A stretch of DNA of 64,000 nt from Caulobacter sp. X (lineage in GTDB: Bacteria > Pseudomonadota > Alphaproteobacteria > Caulobacterales > Caulobacteraceae), in contig NZ_PEGF01000002.1 of the NCBI RefSeq assembly GCF_002742635.1, forward strand, positions 744,001-808,000, given 5' to 3'. A model generated the notes under the pieces. That model was given only the letters and a program-made list of their open reading frames with translations. It was not told where the DNA came from and did no database searches. Shown one piece after another: positions 56,219 to 64,000 of this stretch. Within the stretch, counting starts at the first letter, position 1; every line of letters starts with the position of its first letter. Position numbers and translations under genes: made by a program.

Positions 56219-58603
56219 TCAATTGGCCCGCGCCTGCGCCAAGGCCTGCGCCAGGGTTTCCAGCGAGAACGGCTTGGAGATGAACGGCCAGTCGCCGGCG
56301 CGGGCGCGGCTCTGGTCGCCGCCGACATAGCCCGAGCACAGCACGACCGGCAGGCCGGGACGCGAGGCGGCCAGTTGTTCGGCCAGGTCCACGCCGCTCT
56401 TGCCGCCGGGCATGATCACGTCGGTCAGCACCAGCTCGATCGTCGGGTCCGTGTCCAGCCGCGAGAGCGCCTCCTCGACCCCGCCGGCCCGGACGACCGT
56501 GTGGCCCAGGTCGCTGAGCATCGCCTCGATCAATTCGGCCACCTGCGGATCGTCCTCGACCAGCAGGATGCGCGAGGGGGTCTGGGCGCGGATATGGTCG
56601 ATCTGCTGGGCCTGATCGCGCGGCGTATCCGCCGCGACCACCGGCAGAAGCAAGGAGACGGTCGAGCCTTGGCCGACCACGCTCTCGATCTCGACCGAGC
56701 CGCCGCTCTGCCGCGCGAAGCCATAGACCTGCGACAGGCCAAGCCCCGTGCCCTCGCCGGGCGGCTTGGTGGTGAAGAAGGGTTCGACCGCGCGCGCGAT
56801 GGTGGCCGCGTCCATGCCCGAGCCGGTGTCTTGCACCGAGACCTTCAGATAGGCGCCGGGCTCCAGCTCGCCGCGCGGCGCGCTGATCGTCACCGCGCCG
56901 GACTCGATGGTCACCGAGCCGCCGGGCGCGGTGGCGTCGCGGGCGTTGACGACCAGGTTGAGCAGCGCCGCCTCGAACTGGCCGGCGTCGATGCGGGCCG
57001 AGCGCACGCCGGCGCCTAGCCGCAACTTGAAGCCATAGGCGTCGCCCAGGGCGCGCTTCAGCAGCTCCTCGCTCTCGGCGATCAGGCGGTCGACGCGGCG
57101 CACCTCGGGCTTCAGCGGCTGGCGGCGGGCGAAGGCCAGGAGGTGCTGGGTCAGCTTCTCGCCGCGCTTGGCCGCCGCCAGGGCCGCGCCGATCATCCGC
57201 TCGCGGCGGCGTTCGTCGTCGGGGTGACGCGCGACGACGTCGAGCGCGCCGATCACCACGGTCAGCAGGTTGTTGAAGTCGTGGGCCACCCCGCCGGTCA
57301 GCTGGCCGATGGCTTCCAGCTTCTGGGCCTGCAGCAACTGGGCCTGGGCGGCGTCGCGCTCGGCCACGGCCGCCGCCGCCCGCTCGCTGAGCAGCTCGTT
57401 GATGTTGGTCAGGTTCTCCTCGGCCCGCTTGGCGTCGGTGATGTCGAAGGCGATGCCGGAGAAGCCCGAGAAGGCGCCGCCGGAGTCCAGACGCGGCTGC
57501 GAGAACGACTTCAGCCAGCGCCATTCTCCGTCGGCGCGCCGATAGCGGCCCTCCAGGCTGAACGGCTTCAGCGAGGCCTCGCCCTCGATCTGGGCCTTCA
57601 GTATGCCCGGCAGATCGTCGGGGTGCAGGCGCGAGCGCCAGTCCAGGGTCAGGGCCTCGTCATAGGAGAGGCCGGCGAAGTCGACATAGGCCTGGTTGAC
57701 GAACTCGCGCGCGCCGCCCACGCGGGTGGTCCACATCAGGGCCGGAGCGCTATCGGCCAGGCTGCGGAAACGCGCCTCGCTCTCGCGCACCCGCTCCTCG
57801 GCGCGGCGGCGGTTGGTGACATCGAAGTTCAGCCCGATCATCCGGATCGGCTTGCCGGTCTCGTCGCGGACGACCTCGCCGCGGCCGTGGACCCAGCGCT
57901 CGCCCTGGCTGGTGTCGGCCAAGCGGTACTCGACCTCGTACTCGCTCGCGCCGGCCAGGGCCGCCATCACGCGCTCGCGGGCCATCTCCTGGTCATCGGG
58001 GTGGACGTATTTGGCCATGTCGGCCAGGCGGATCGGTCCTTCCATCGGGGCGCCGATGTTCCGCCGGGCGGCGGGCGAGAAGTAAAGCTCGCCGGTTTCG
58101 GCGTTGAACTCCCAGGGGCCGACGCCGGCGGCGGTCTGGGTCACCCGCAGGCGGGCCTCGGCCTCGGCCAGGTCCTTCTTGACCTTGGCCAGGCCCCGGA
58201 TGGCCCCGCGCAGGCCCTCGGCGATGCCGACCACCATCACCGCGCACAGCAGGTAGATGACCATGGTGGCCAGCTCGTCCTCGGACAGCGGCACGCCCTC
58301 GCGGCCGCCCCACAGCCACCAGCCGAAGGCCGCGCCGGCCAGCGTCGGGACCAGGCCCCAGCGCCAGCCGGCGTACAGGGTCACCATCATCACGGCGGGG
58401 AAGAACGGCTGTGTCGCGCCGACGCCGCCGTGCAGGCCCAGCAGGGCGACGCGGATCAGCACGGCCATGCCGATCCCGATCAACGCCGCCAGCGCGCAAA
58501 GCGGCGCCGGTGGTGGAACCGGAGGGATCAGCCATGCGCTAATCAGGCCGTGAATGCGTCCTTGCTCGTCAGAGACAAGGGACGGGGCGTCTTTGTTCTC
58601 CAT
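56219..58603 (-). CDS. hybrid PAS sensor histidine kinase / response regulator
   Basis: A 794-residue hybrid kinase. About four N-terminal transmembrane helices (about 33-125) resemble MASE/DUF4118-type sensors. Two PAS-PAC repeats follow (about 145-265 and 275-395), then a coiled coil, a HisKA-type domain with GGVAHDFNNLL, a HATPase with GEGTGLGLSQVYGF, and a C-terminal receiver domain (about 675-794) with the phospho-acceptor in LTDVIMPGG. The HDFNNLLT motif is typical of hybrid kinases that phosphorylate their own receiver. It is divergent from dps with 73 bases between, so it may affect stress genes, but that is speculation. Confidence 0.92.
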   Translation of the reverse strand: MENKDAPSLVSDEQGRIHGLISAWLIPPVPPPAPLCALAALIGIGMAVLIRVALLGLHGGVGATQPFFPAVMMVTLYAGWRWGLVPTLAGAAFGWWLWGGREGVPLSEDELATMVIYLLCAVMVVGIAEGLRGAIRGLAKVKKDLAEAEARLRVTQTAAGVGPWEFNAETGELYFSPAARRNIGAPMEGPIRLADMAKYVHPDDQEMARERVMAALAGASEYEVEYRLADTSQGERWVHGRGEVVRDETGKPIRMIGLNFDVTNRRRAEERVRESEARFRSLADSAPALMWTTRVGGAREFVNQAYVDFAGLSYDEALTLDWRSRLHPDDLPGILKAQIEGEASLKPFSLEGRYRRADGEWRWLKSFSQPRLDSGGAFSGFSGIAFDITDAKRAEENLTNINELLSERAAAAVAERDAAQAQLLQAQKLEAIGQLTGGVAHDFNNLLTVVIGALDVVARHPDDERRRERMIGAALAAAKRGEKLTQHLLAFARRQPLKPEVRRVDRLIAESEELLKRALGDAYGFKLRLGAGVRSARIDAGQFEAALLNLVVNARDATAPGGSVTIESGAVTISAPRGELEPGAYLKVSVQDTGSGMDAATIARAVEPFFTTKPPGEGTGLGLSQVYGFARQSGGSVEIESVVGQGSTVSLLLPVVAADTPRDQAQQIDHIRAQTPSRILLVEDDPQVAELIEAMLSDLGHTVVRAGGVEEALSRLDTDPTIELVLTDVIMPGGKSGVDLAEQLAASRPGLPVVLCSGYVGGDQSRARAGDWPFISKPFSLETLAQALAQARAN

Positions 58604-58676
58604 CTTCGTCCCAGCAAAGATGTCTTGCGCGAAAGATGGGCACGCTTACCTAAGACAAGCAACACGGGAGATCACG

Positions 58677-59156
58677 ATGGCCGATGCTCTGAACACCGGA
58701 CTGAGCGCCAAACAACGCTCCGATATCGCCGCGGCGCTGAACAAGGTGCTGGCCGACAGCTATGCGCTCTATCTCAAGACGCACGGCTATCACTGGAACG
58801 TCCGTGGTCCGAACTTCCAATCGCTGCACGTGCTCTTGGAAGGCCAATACACCGAGGAGTGGACGGCCCTGGACGCCATCGCCGAGCGCATCCGCGCCCT
58901 GGGCGAGCTGGCCCCGCAGGGCTACGCGGCCTTTGGCAACCTCTCGAGCATCAAGGACGGCAATCCCGAGAACGACTGGGAGGCCATGCTGAAAGAGCTG
59001 CTGGCCGACAACGAGACGGTGATCCGCACCCTGCGCGACAGCTTCCCAGTCGCCGAGGACGCCGGCGACGAAGCCACGGCCGACCTCTTCACCCAGCGCC
59101 TGCAGGCGCACGAGAAGCACGCCTGGATGCTTCGCTCGACCCTCGGCGGCAAGTAG
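58677..59156 (+). CDS. dps: Dps family DNA-binding ferritin-like protein
   Basis: A 159-residue miniferritin that oxidises iron with peroxide and protects DNA. The inter-subunit ferroxidase ligands are H39, H51, D66 and E70, with the exact 12-15-4 spacing of Dps. The N-terminus lacks a long lysine-rich tail, so DNA binding may be weak. GGGAG lies just before the ATG. The frame is open to 58554, overlapping the upstream kinase, and is rejected there. Confidence 0.94.
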   Translation: MADALNTGLSAKQRSDIAAALNKVLADSYALYLKTHGYHWNVRGPNFQSLHVLLEGQYTEEWTALDAIAERIRALGELAPQGYAAFGNLSSIKDGNPENDWEAMLKELLADNETVIRTLRDSFPVAEDAGDEATADLFTQRLQAHEKHAWMLRSTLGGK

Positions 59157-59171
59157 CCGCCAGAGGGCGGG

Positions 59172-60407
59172 GTGGGGACCCTGGACGCCGTTTCAATCCG
59201 CAAGGCCGCCGCGACCGTGCTGGTCGTCGGCGGCCTTTGCGCGTGCTCGACCACGACCTACTACGTCGCCGCCGGCGAGGGCCGCGAGGCGGGGCTCTTC
59301 CGGGTGACGGGCAGCTTCAGCGACAAGGGCTTGGCCCGCTATGTCGCCGACTATGACCCGGCCATGCTGGCACTGGCCCAGCGCCACGACCCGCGTCGGC
59401 ACAAGGATTATTGGGGTCGCGTCGAGGGCTGGGAGGTCATCGACCTGAAGGCCATTCCGCGCCTGGGCGATCGCGAGCCCGACTTCGACGAGGCGCGGAT
59501 CATCAACGCCCTGCGCCCCGCCGTTCCCGACGGCCTGGAGCCGGCCAAGCCGTTCGTGCTGACCGGCTCGGCCGACGCGCGGGCCAAGGCGCTGAAGTGC
59601 CTGACCCAGGCGGTCTATTACGAGGCGGGCTTCGAGCCGGGCGAGGGCCAGATGGCGGTGGCCCAGACGGTGATCAACCGGATGAGGCATCCGGGCTATC
59701 CGAAGTCGATCTGCGGCGTGATCTACGAGGGCGCGGCGCGGGCGACCGGCTGCCAGTTCAGCTTCGCCTGCGACGGCTCGTTGGCGCGCGAGCCGGTTCC
59801 GGCGATCTGGGCCAACGCCGAGGCCGTGGCCAAGCGCGCCTTGAAGGGCTTCGTGTTCAAGCCGGTGGGCACGGCCACCCACTATCACGCCGACTATGTG
59901 GCGCCGTACTGGGCGCCGACCCTGGTCAAGCTGAAGCAGTTTGGCCAGCACATCTTCTATCGCTGGACGGGGCCGTCCGGGACGCTGGCGGCGTTCCGGG
60001 GGCGCTATTCCGGCAATGAGACCGTCTCGGCCGACATCCTGTACGCCGCCGACCCGCGCACTCTGGAGGCCGCCCCGCCCGAGGTGCTGGCCGCCCAAGC
60101 CGTCCCGGCGCCGCCGGCCGCGACCGGGGCCGTGGCCCAGATGCTGGGGGTCTCGAACCTGGTGCTGCCGGGCGCGACCCTGGTCACCGTGCCCGACGCC
60201 AACGCGCCGAACGGCGAGCGGGTGATGGCCCAGGGCGTGGTCGCCGGCCGCCGCATCCCGACCGCCGAGGAGATCGCCAAGATCAACAAGGCGCTTGAGG
60301 GGGTGACCGAGCCCGCGCCGCCTGCGGTGTCGGCGCCGCCCGCGCCGCCCCCTCCGCCGCCCAAGCCCAAGCCTCGGCCGCCGAGTTTGCTCAATCCGTT
60401 GAACTGA
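59172..60407 (+). CDS. SleB-type cell wall hydrolase, exported
   Basis: A 411-residue protein with a hydrophobic N-terminus (about 10-25, possible lipobox LCAC) and an SleB/hydrolase_2 domain (about 140-266) with the catalytic glutamate in YYEAGFEPGEGQ and GCQFSFACDG further on. These are lytic-transglycosylase-like enzymes that cut peptidoglycan glycan strands. The region after 300 is Ala/Pro-rich low complexity ending PPPPPPKPKPRPP, perhaps a wall-spanning or partner-binding tail. The start is a GTG with a G-rich Shine-Dalgarno, 15 bases after dps. Confidence 0.87.
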   Translation: MGTLDAVSIRKAAATVLVVGGLCACSTTTYYVAAGEGREAGLFRVTGSFSDKGLARYVADYDPAMLALAQRHDPRRHKDYWGRVEGWEVIDLKAIPRLGDREPDFDEARIINALRPAVPDGLEPAKPFVLTGSADARAKALKCLTQAVYYEAGFEPGEGQMAVAQTVINRMRHPGYPKSICGVIYEGAARATGCQFSFACDGSLAREPVPAIWANAEAVAKRALKGFVFKPVGTATHYHADYVAPYWAPTLVKLKQFGQHIFYRWTGPSGTLAAFRGRYSGNETVSADILYAADPRTLEAAPPEVLAAQAVPAPPAATGAVAQMLGVSNLVLPGATLVTVPDANAPNGERVMAQGVVAGRRIPTAEEIAKINKALEGVTEPAPPAVSAPPAPPPPPPKPKPRPPSLLNPLN

Positions 60408-60417
60408 TCTTCGAGAT

Positions 60418-60530
60418 GCTCCCCCGCGATGCGGGGGAGCTGTCGCGGAGCGACTGAGGGGGCGAGCTGGACGCCCGCCGTGTTAGCCCCCTCCGGCCCT
60501 CTGGGCCACCTCCCCCGCGCGCGGGGGAGG
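60418..60530. repeat. long palindromic intergenic repeat, family 1
   Basis: GCTCCCCCGCGATGCGGGGGAGC opens it as a perfect hairpin interrupted at 60428, and CCTCCCCCGCGCGCGGGGGAGG closes it; between them are GAGGGGGCGAGCT and GCCCCCTC arms. It is the inverse of the 23420-23536 element. Confidence 0.8.
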
Positions 60531-60543
60531 AACTAGCGCGCCC

Positions 60544-61551
60544 TCACCAAACCCCGATCTTGTTCGCCTCGGCGTGGCTGATCGGGTGGTGGGCCTTCTT
60601 ATGGTCTTCCTCGGCCAGGAAGCGGACGGCTTCCAGGGCGGCCATGCAGCCCATGCCGGCGGCGGTGACGGCCTGGCGGTAGACGTCGTCGGTGACGTCG
60701 CCGGCGGCGTAGACGCCCTTGATCGCGGTCGAGGCCGTGCCCGGCTTGACCTTCAGATAGCCGCCGGGACCGGTGTCCAGCTGGCCGGCGAACAGCTCCG
60801 AGGACGGTGCGTGGCCGATGGCGATGAAGACGCCGTCGCAGGAAAGCTCGGTGGTCGCGCCGGTCTTGACGTTCTTCAGGCGCACGCCCGTCACGCCCAT
60901 CGGGTCGGTCTGGCCGGTCACCTCGTCGATGACGCTGTCCCAGACCACCTCGATCTTCGGATGGGCCAAGAGGCGCTCCTGCAGGATCTTCTCGGCGCGC
61001 AGCTCGTCCTTGCGGTGGACCAGGGTCACCTTGCTGGCGAAGCTGGTCAGGAACAGCGCTTCCTCGACGGCCGTGTTGCCGCCGCCGACCACCACGACTT
61101 CCTTGTTGCGATAGAAGAAGCCGTCGCAGGTGGCGCAGGCGCTGACGCCAAAGCCCTGGAACTTGGCCTCGCTCTCCAGGCCCAGCCACTTGGCCTGGGC
61201 GCCGGTGGCGATGATGATCGTCTCGGCGATCCAGTCCTGGCCGCTGTCGGTCTTGACCGTGAACGGGCGCTTGGACAGGTCCACCGAGGTCACGATATCG
61301 TTGACCAGCTCGGTGCCGACGTGCTCGGCCTGGGCGCGCATCTGGTCCATCAGCCACGGGCCCTGGATCACGTCGGCGAAGCCCGGATAGTTCTCGACGT
61401 CGGTCGTGATGGTCAGCTGGCCGCCGGGCTGGATGCCGGCGATCAGCACGGGCTTGAGCAGGGCGCGCGCGGCGTAGATGGCGGCGGTGTAGCCGGCGGG
61501 ACCCGATCCGATGATCAGGCAGCGGGTTTGGCGGGGAGCGGTCGTGGACAT
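60544..61551 (-). CDS. trxB: thioredoxin-disulfide reductase
   Basis: A 335-residue FAD/NADPH flavoenzyme that reduces thioredoxin. FAD site GSGPAGYTAAIYAAR (16-30), redox-active CATC with C139 and C142, NADPH site GGGNTAVEEALFL (about 157-169), and the C-terminal FAD motif GVYAAGDV. The last twenty residues extend slightly beyond the usual end. It acts in the cytoplasm. Confidence 0.96.
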   Translation of the reverse strand: MSTTAPRQTRCLIIGSGPAGYTAAIYAARALLKPVLIAGIQPGGQLTITTDVENYPGFADVIQGPWLMDQMRAQAEHVGTELVNDIVTSVDLSKRPFTVKTDSGQDWIAETIIIATGAQAKWLGLESEAKFQGFGVSACATCDGFFYRNKEVVVVGGGNTAVEEALFLTSFASKVTLVHRKDELRAEKILQERLLAHPKIEVVWDSVIDEVTGQTDPMGVTGVRLKNVKTGATTELSCDGVFIAIGHAPSSELFAGQLDTGPGGYLKVKPGTASTAIKGVYAAGDVTDDVYRQAVTAAGMGCMAALEAVRFLAEEDHKKAHHPISHAEANKIGVW

Positions 61552-61698
61552 GGCGGATATCTAGGCGCGATTCCGCCTCCGCGCCAGATTACGCCCGCCT
61601 CAGCGCGATCATGTCACGGTCAAGGTCCGTAGACATACTCATGTTTTTAGTGTGGACTTCCTCATCAGTGGCGACAAAAGCCACCGGAGGAAAAACTC

Positions 61699-61908
61699 AT
61701 GAAGCTCGGAGTCATGCTGGGCGTGGGTCTGGTCATCCTGTTCGTCGGGGTGGCCAATTTCTGGATCGGCGACGTCAAGCTGGGCTTGGCGCTGATCGCC
61801 ATCTTCGCCGCCCTGGCCGGGGTGTCCGCCCTCGTCGGCAAGCGCGAATACGAGGAACGCCGCAGCCGCCGGCCGCCTCTGCGCGATTACGAGCCGCACC
61901 TGGAGTAG
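61699..61908 (+). CDS. small membrane protein, 69 residues
   Basis: Two hydrophobic helices (about 5-22 and 28-46) joined by a short loop, then a basic tail rich in Arg/Glu/Pro. A GGAGG ribosome binding site sits 13 bases before the ATG, right after a 5-bp hairpin (61668-61684). I do not recognise the family. It is monocistronic between trxB and the pseudaminic acid synthase gene. Confidence 0.7.
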   Translation: MKLGVMLGVGLVILFVGVANFWIGDVKLGLALIAIFAALAGVSALVGKREYEERRSRRPPLRDYEPHLE

Positions 61909-61983
61909 GGACGTCCGCGATTGACGGCTCGTCCACCTTTGGCGGGTTAAGCTGACGGCAACCACGTTTCCGGGTGATCCGTC

Positions 61984-63036
61984 ATGTCCGCCCCCTTCAT
62001 CGAGATCGCCGGTCGCCGCATCGGCGCCGACTATTCGCCGTATGTGATCTGCGAGCTGTCGGGCAATCACAACGGCAGCCTCGACCGCTGCCTGGAGATG
62101 GTCGACGCGGCGGCCGACACCGGCTGCGACGCGATCAAGATCCAGACCTACACCGCCGACACCATCACGCTGGACATCGACCGGCCCGAGTTCAAGATCC
62201 ACGGCGGGCTGTGGGACGGGCGCACGCTCTATGAGCTCTATCAAGAGGCCCAGACGCCGTTCGAATGGCACGCGGCCATCTTCGAGCGCGCCAAGAAGCG
62301 CGGGGTGACGATCTTCTCCAGCCCGTTCGACGAGACCGCCGTCGACCTGCTGGACGACCTCGGCGCGCCGGCCTTCAAGATCGCTTCGTTCGAGGCCGTC
62401 GACCTGCCGCTGATCAAATACGCCGCGTCCAAGGGCAAGCCGCTGATCATCTCGACCGGCATGGCGAACCTCGAGGAGATGAAGACCGCCCGCGACACGG
62501 CCCTGGCCGCCGGCGCGGCGGGCGTGCTGCTGCTGCATTGCGTGTCCAGCTATCCGGCCACGTTCGCCGACGCCAATGTGCGGACCGTGCCGGACATGGC
62601 CGCGCGCTTCGGCTGTCCGATCGGCCTGTCGGACCACACGCCCGGCACGGCCGCCTCGGTGGCGGCGGTCACCCTGGGCGCCTGCTGCGTCGAAAAGCAC
62701 TTCACCCTGGCACGCGCCGACGGCGGACCGGATGCGGCCTTCAGCCTGGAGCCGGCCGAGTTCAAGGCCCTGGTCGAGGACACCAAGAACGCCTGGGCCG
62801 CCCTCGGCGTCGCCCACTACGACGTGCTGGGCGCCGAGCGCGCCAACCTGCAGTTCCGCCGCTCGCTCTATGTCACCGCCGACGTCAAGGCGGGCGAGAT
62901 CCTGAGCCGCGCCAACATCCGCTCCGTCCGTCCGGGTTCTGGCCTGCCGCCGGGCGATCTCGACAAGGTGCTGGGTCGGCCGGCGACCCGAGACATCACG
63001 CGCGGCGAGCCGCTGGACTGGTCGATGGTGGGTTAG
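61984..63036 (+). CDS. pseI: pseudaminic acid synthase (NeuB family)
   Basis: A 350-residue enzyme that condenses PEP with a 6-deoxy-diacetamido-altrose to give pseudaminic acid, used to glycosylate flagellin in caulobacters. The NeuB barrel (about 35-270) has KIQTYTADT, FSSPFD, KIASFE and STGMANLEE, and the C-terminal SAF/antifreeze domain (about 290-350) has RSLYVTADVKAGE and ENxR-like segments. The PseI length class (about 350) and the PseG-like fragment at the right edge favour pseudaminate over sialate synthase. Confidence 0.92.
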   Translation: MSAPFIEIAGRRIGADYSPYVICELSGNHNGSLDRCLEMVDAAADTGCDAIKIQTYTADTITLDIDRPEFKIHGGLWDGRTLYELYQEAQTPFEWHAAIFERAKKRGVTIFSSPFDETAVDLLDDLGAPAFKIASFEAVDLPLIKYAASKGKPLIISTGMANLEEMKTARDTALAAGAAGVLLLHCVSSYPATFADANVRTVPDMAARFGCPIGLSDHTPGTAASVAAVTLGACCVEKHFTLARADGGPDAAFSLEPAEFKALVEDTKNAWAALGVAHYDVLGAERANLQFRRSLYVTADVKAGEILSRANIRSVRPGSGLPPGDLDKVLGRPATRDITRGEPLDWSMVG

Positions 63037-63347
63037 GCGGCGAAAGGCTCGATGCTGGCGATGTCCGGCGCGACGCCCCGCTTGGCCATTTCCAGGTCGT
63101 AGCGGTTTTGCAGGTTGAGCCAGAACTGCGCGCTGGCGCCGAACAGTCGCTCCAGGCGCAGCGCCGTGTCGATCGTCACCGGGGTCTGGCCGCGGACCAG
63201 CTTCTCGATCCGAGGGCGGGCGATGTGCAGCCGCGCGGCGACGCGGCCGGGCGTCAGGCCGTGGGGCTTCAGGAACTCTTCCAGCAGGATCTCGCCCGGA
63301 TGAACCGGGGCGAGGGGATCGTTGTCTGAGGCGATGCTGGGGGCCAT
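63033..63347 (-). CDS. higA: HigA family addiction-module antitoxin
   Basis: A 104-residue DNA-binding antitoxin (VapI/HigA type): the HPGEILLEEFLKPHG segment (about 20-34) leads into the Xre HTH (about 37-90, PGRVAARLHIARPRIEKLVRG region), followed by QFWLNLQNRYDLE, a standard HigA tail. I start at ATG 63347 because GGAG lies nine bases upstream; a TTG at 63383 would overlap the toxin gene by four bases. It follows the toxin gene, the HigBA order. Confidence 0.9.
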   Translation of the reverse strand: MAPSIASDNDPLAPVHPGEILLEEFLKPHGLTPGRVAARLHIARPRIEKLVRGQTPVTIDTALRLERLFGASAQFWLNLQNRYDLEMAKRGVAPDIASIEPFAA

Positions 63348-63379
63348 CGCTTTAGTCTCCTCGGGAGCGCTGGCGACGC

Positions 63380-63667
63380 TCAATGATAGTCCACGAACTC
63401 CACTTCGGCCGGGCCAGCTTCGGTCCAGACGAAGACCAGCCGGAACTGATCGTTCACCCGGATCGAATGTTGACCTCTCCGATCGCCGGACAAGGCTTCG
63501 AGCCGATTGCCTGGCGGGGTGCGAAGGTCGTTCAACACGACGGCGGCTTCCAGCATCTCCAACTTGCGTTTGGCCACCCGCAGCAGGTCCGAAGGAAAGC
63601 CCTTTCCCGGCGCGGTCCCGTCAAGAATGGCCTGCGCGCGCGGGTCCTTGAAGCTCTGGATCGCCAT
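63380..63667 (-). CDS. higB: HigB/RelE-superfamily toxin
   Basis: A 95-residue ribosome-dependent mRNA nuclease of the HigB type. Typical features are IQSFKDP at the N-terminus, [33 protein letters not shown] spread over about 49-83, and the C-terminal EFVDYH. The ATG at 63667 is used; four upstream codons in frame are not needed. It lies between a promoter with paired repeats and higA. Confidence 0.92.
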   Translation of the reverse strand: MAIQSFKDPRAQAILDGTAPGKGFPSDLLRVAKRKLEMLEAAVVLNDLRTPPGNRLEALSGDRRGQHSIRVNDQFRLVFVWTEAGPAEVEFVDYH

Positions 63668-63684
63668 CGCCGTCTCCAAGGTGA

Positions 63685-63737
63685 TTTGTGTCGCAACGCG
63701 ATACGCCTGTCAAGGCGCTGTGTCGCGATACGATACG
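63685..63737 (-). promoter_or_regulatory. higBA promoter with paired direct repeats
   Basis: On the minus strand TTGACA (63713-63708) is a perfect -35, and a weak -10 (CACAAA, 63690-63685) lies 17 bases on. Two 18-base copies of GTGTCGC-N5-CGATACG-like sequence (63688-63705 and 63720-63737, 15 of 18 identical) flank the -35, 32 bp (three turns) apart. This suggests cooperative HigA autoregulation. Confidence 0.6.
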
Positions 63738-63752
63738 TCCCTTCGCTGGCGC

Positions 63753-63998
63753 CTAGGAGCGCTTTCGCGCGGCCACGATCTCCAGAAACGCCGCCGCGAC
63801 CCGCTCGGCGCCCAGGCCGTCGCAGACCTTGGCGCTCGCGGTCGACAGGGCCGCGCGGCGGTCGGCGTTGTCCAGCAGGTCCGAGACCTCCCGCGCGAAG
63901 ACCGTCTCGAAGTCCGGCGCGGCGACGTCGAGGCAGGGCGCGACGCCGGCCGCCGCCAGGGCGCGCGCGGCGGGCGCCTGGTTGTCGGCCAGGATCAG
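63753..63998 (-). CDS. pseG: probable PseG, UDP-2,4-diacetamido-trideoxy-altrose hydrolase (3' end only)
   Basis: Partial, entering from the right edge. The reverse strand reads LADNQAP near the edge and later CDGLGAERVAAAFLEIV before the TAG at 63753-63755, which resembles the C-terminal UDP-sugar-binding half of PseG (glycosyltransferase-B fold). PseG releases UDP before PseI acts, which fits the nearby pseI. In the last 35 bases or so I could not reconcile the reading frame with my base count (the final line gives 63998, not 64000), so the exact edge is uncertain. Confidence 0.6.
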   Translation of the reverse strand: MILADNQAPAARALAAAGVAPCLDVAAPDFETVFAREVSDLLDNADRRAALSTASAKVCDGLGAERVAAAFLEIVAARKRS

Positions 63999-64000
63999 CG

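Overview
This window is GC-rich chromosomal DNA (about two thirds G+C by eye) from an alphaproteobacterium, almost certainly a Caulobacter or close relative. The reasons are the gene content and order, a surface protein whose C-terminus closely resembles the LPS-binding N-terminus of the Caulobacter S-layer protein RsaA (recalled sequence), a pseudaminic acid synthase gene with a probable pseG fragment, a DUF4115/RodZ-like protein, and abundant long palindromic intergenic repeats. I see no rRNA, tRNA, prophage, transposase or CRISPR array.

Layout. 1-7 kb: a minus-strand group (threonine aldolase-like lyase, O-acetylhomoserine sulfhydrylase, epoxide hydrolase, EamA transporter), then plus-strand DUF2855 and an exported amidohydrolase. 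7-12.4 kb: secA (minus) facing a parvulin-type lipoprotein and argJ (plus), a conserved alphaproteobacterial block. 12.5-23.3 kb: three hypotheticals, an orphan GH115 alpha-glucuronidase with a possible GntR-type operator, a two-gene ABC transporter, a PAS/HWE histidine kinase and an RhlE-type DEAD-box helicase. 23.5-28.8 kb: a mutT-like NUDIX gene, a frameshifted S41 peptidase, then methyltransferase / comF-grxC-nitrilase-DUF1178. 28.9-31.5 kb: small exported proteins (lipocalin, glycine-zipper protein, a Tyr/Arg-rich repeat protein). 31.5-43 kb: ubiG, lysC, a hypothetical, an AraC regulator, an HNH nuclease, an EamA transporter, a second glycine-zipper protein, ptsP, a RodZ-like protein and ispG. 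43.3-46.4 kb: a 1000-residue mosaic surface protein. 46.4-53.5 kb: an ACT-domain regulator, a twin aspartyl protease-TPR protein, an unlisted 54-residue ORF, an rRNA pseudouridine synthase, prfA and a GGDEF-EAL protein. 53.6-61.5 kb: a TonB-dependent receptor, a hybrid histidine kinase divergent from dps, a SleB-type cell wall hydrolase and trxB. 61.7-64 kb: a small membrane protein, a pseudaminic acid synthase, a HigB/HigA toxin-antitoxin pair and the 3' end of a probable pseG.

How it fits together. The ancestral core (secA-PPIase-argJ-mutT, comF-grx-nit-DUF1178-ubiG, lysC-ptsP-prfA) encodes protein export, arginine and lysine/threonine pathway entry, ubiquinone synthesis, nitrogen phosphotransfer and translation termination. 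Accessory genes for envelope biology, signalling and polysaccharide use are interleaved with it, and palindromic repeats lie at many of the junctions. The most unusual locus is the mosaic surface protein: an AT-rich, codon-atypical hydrophobic segment is embedded in a protein that appears to carry an RsaA-like LPS anchor at its C-terminus instead of its N-terminus.
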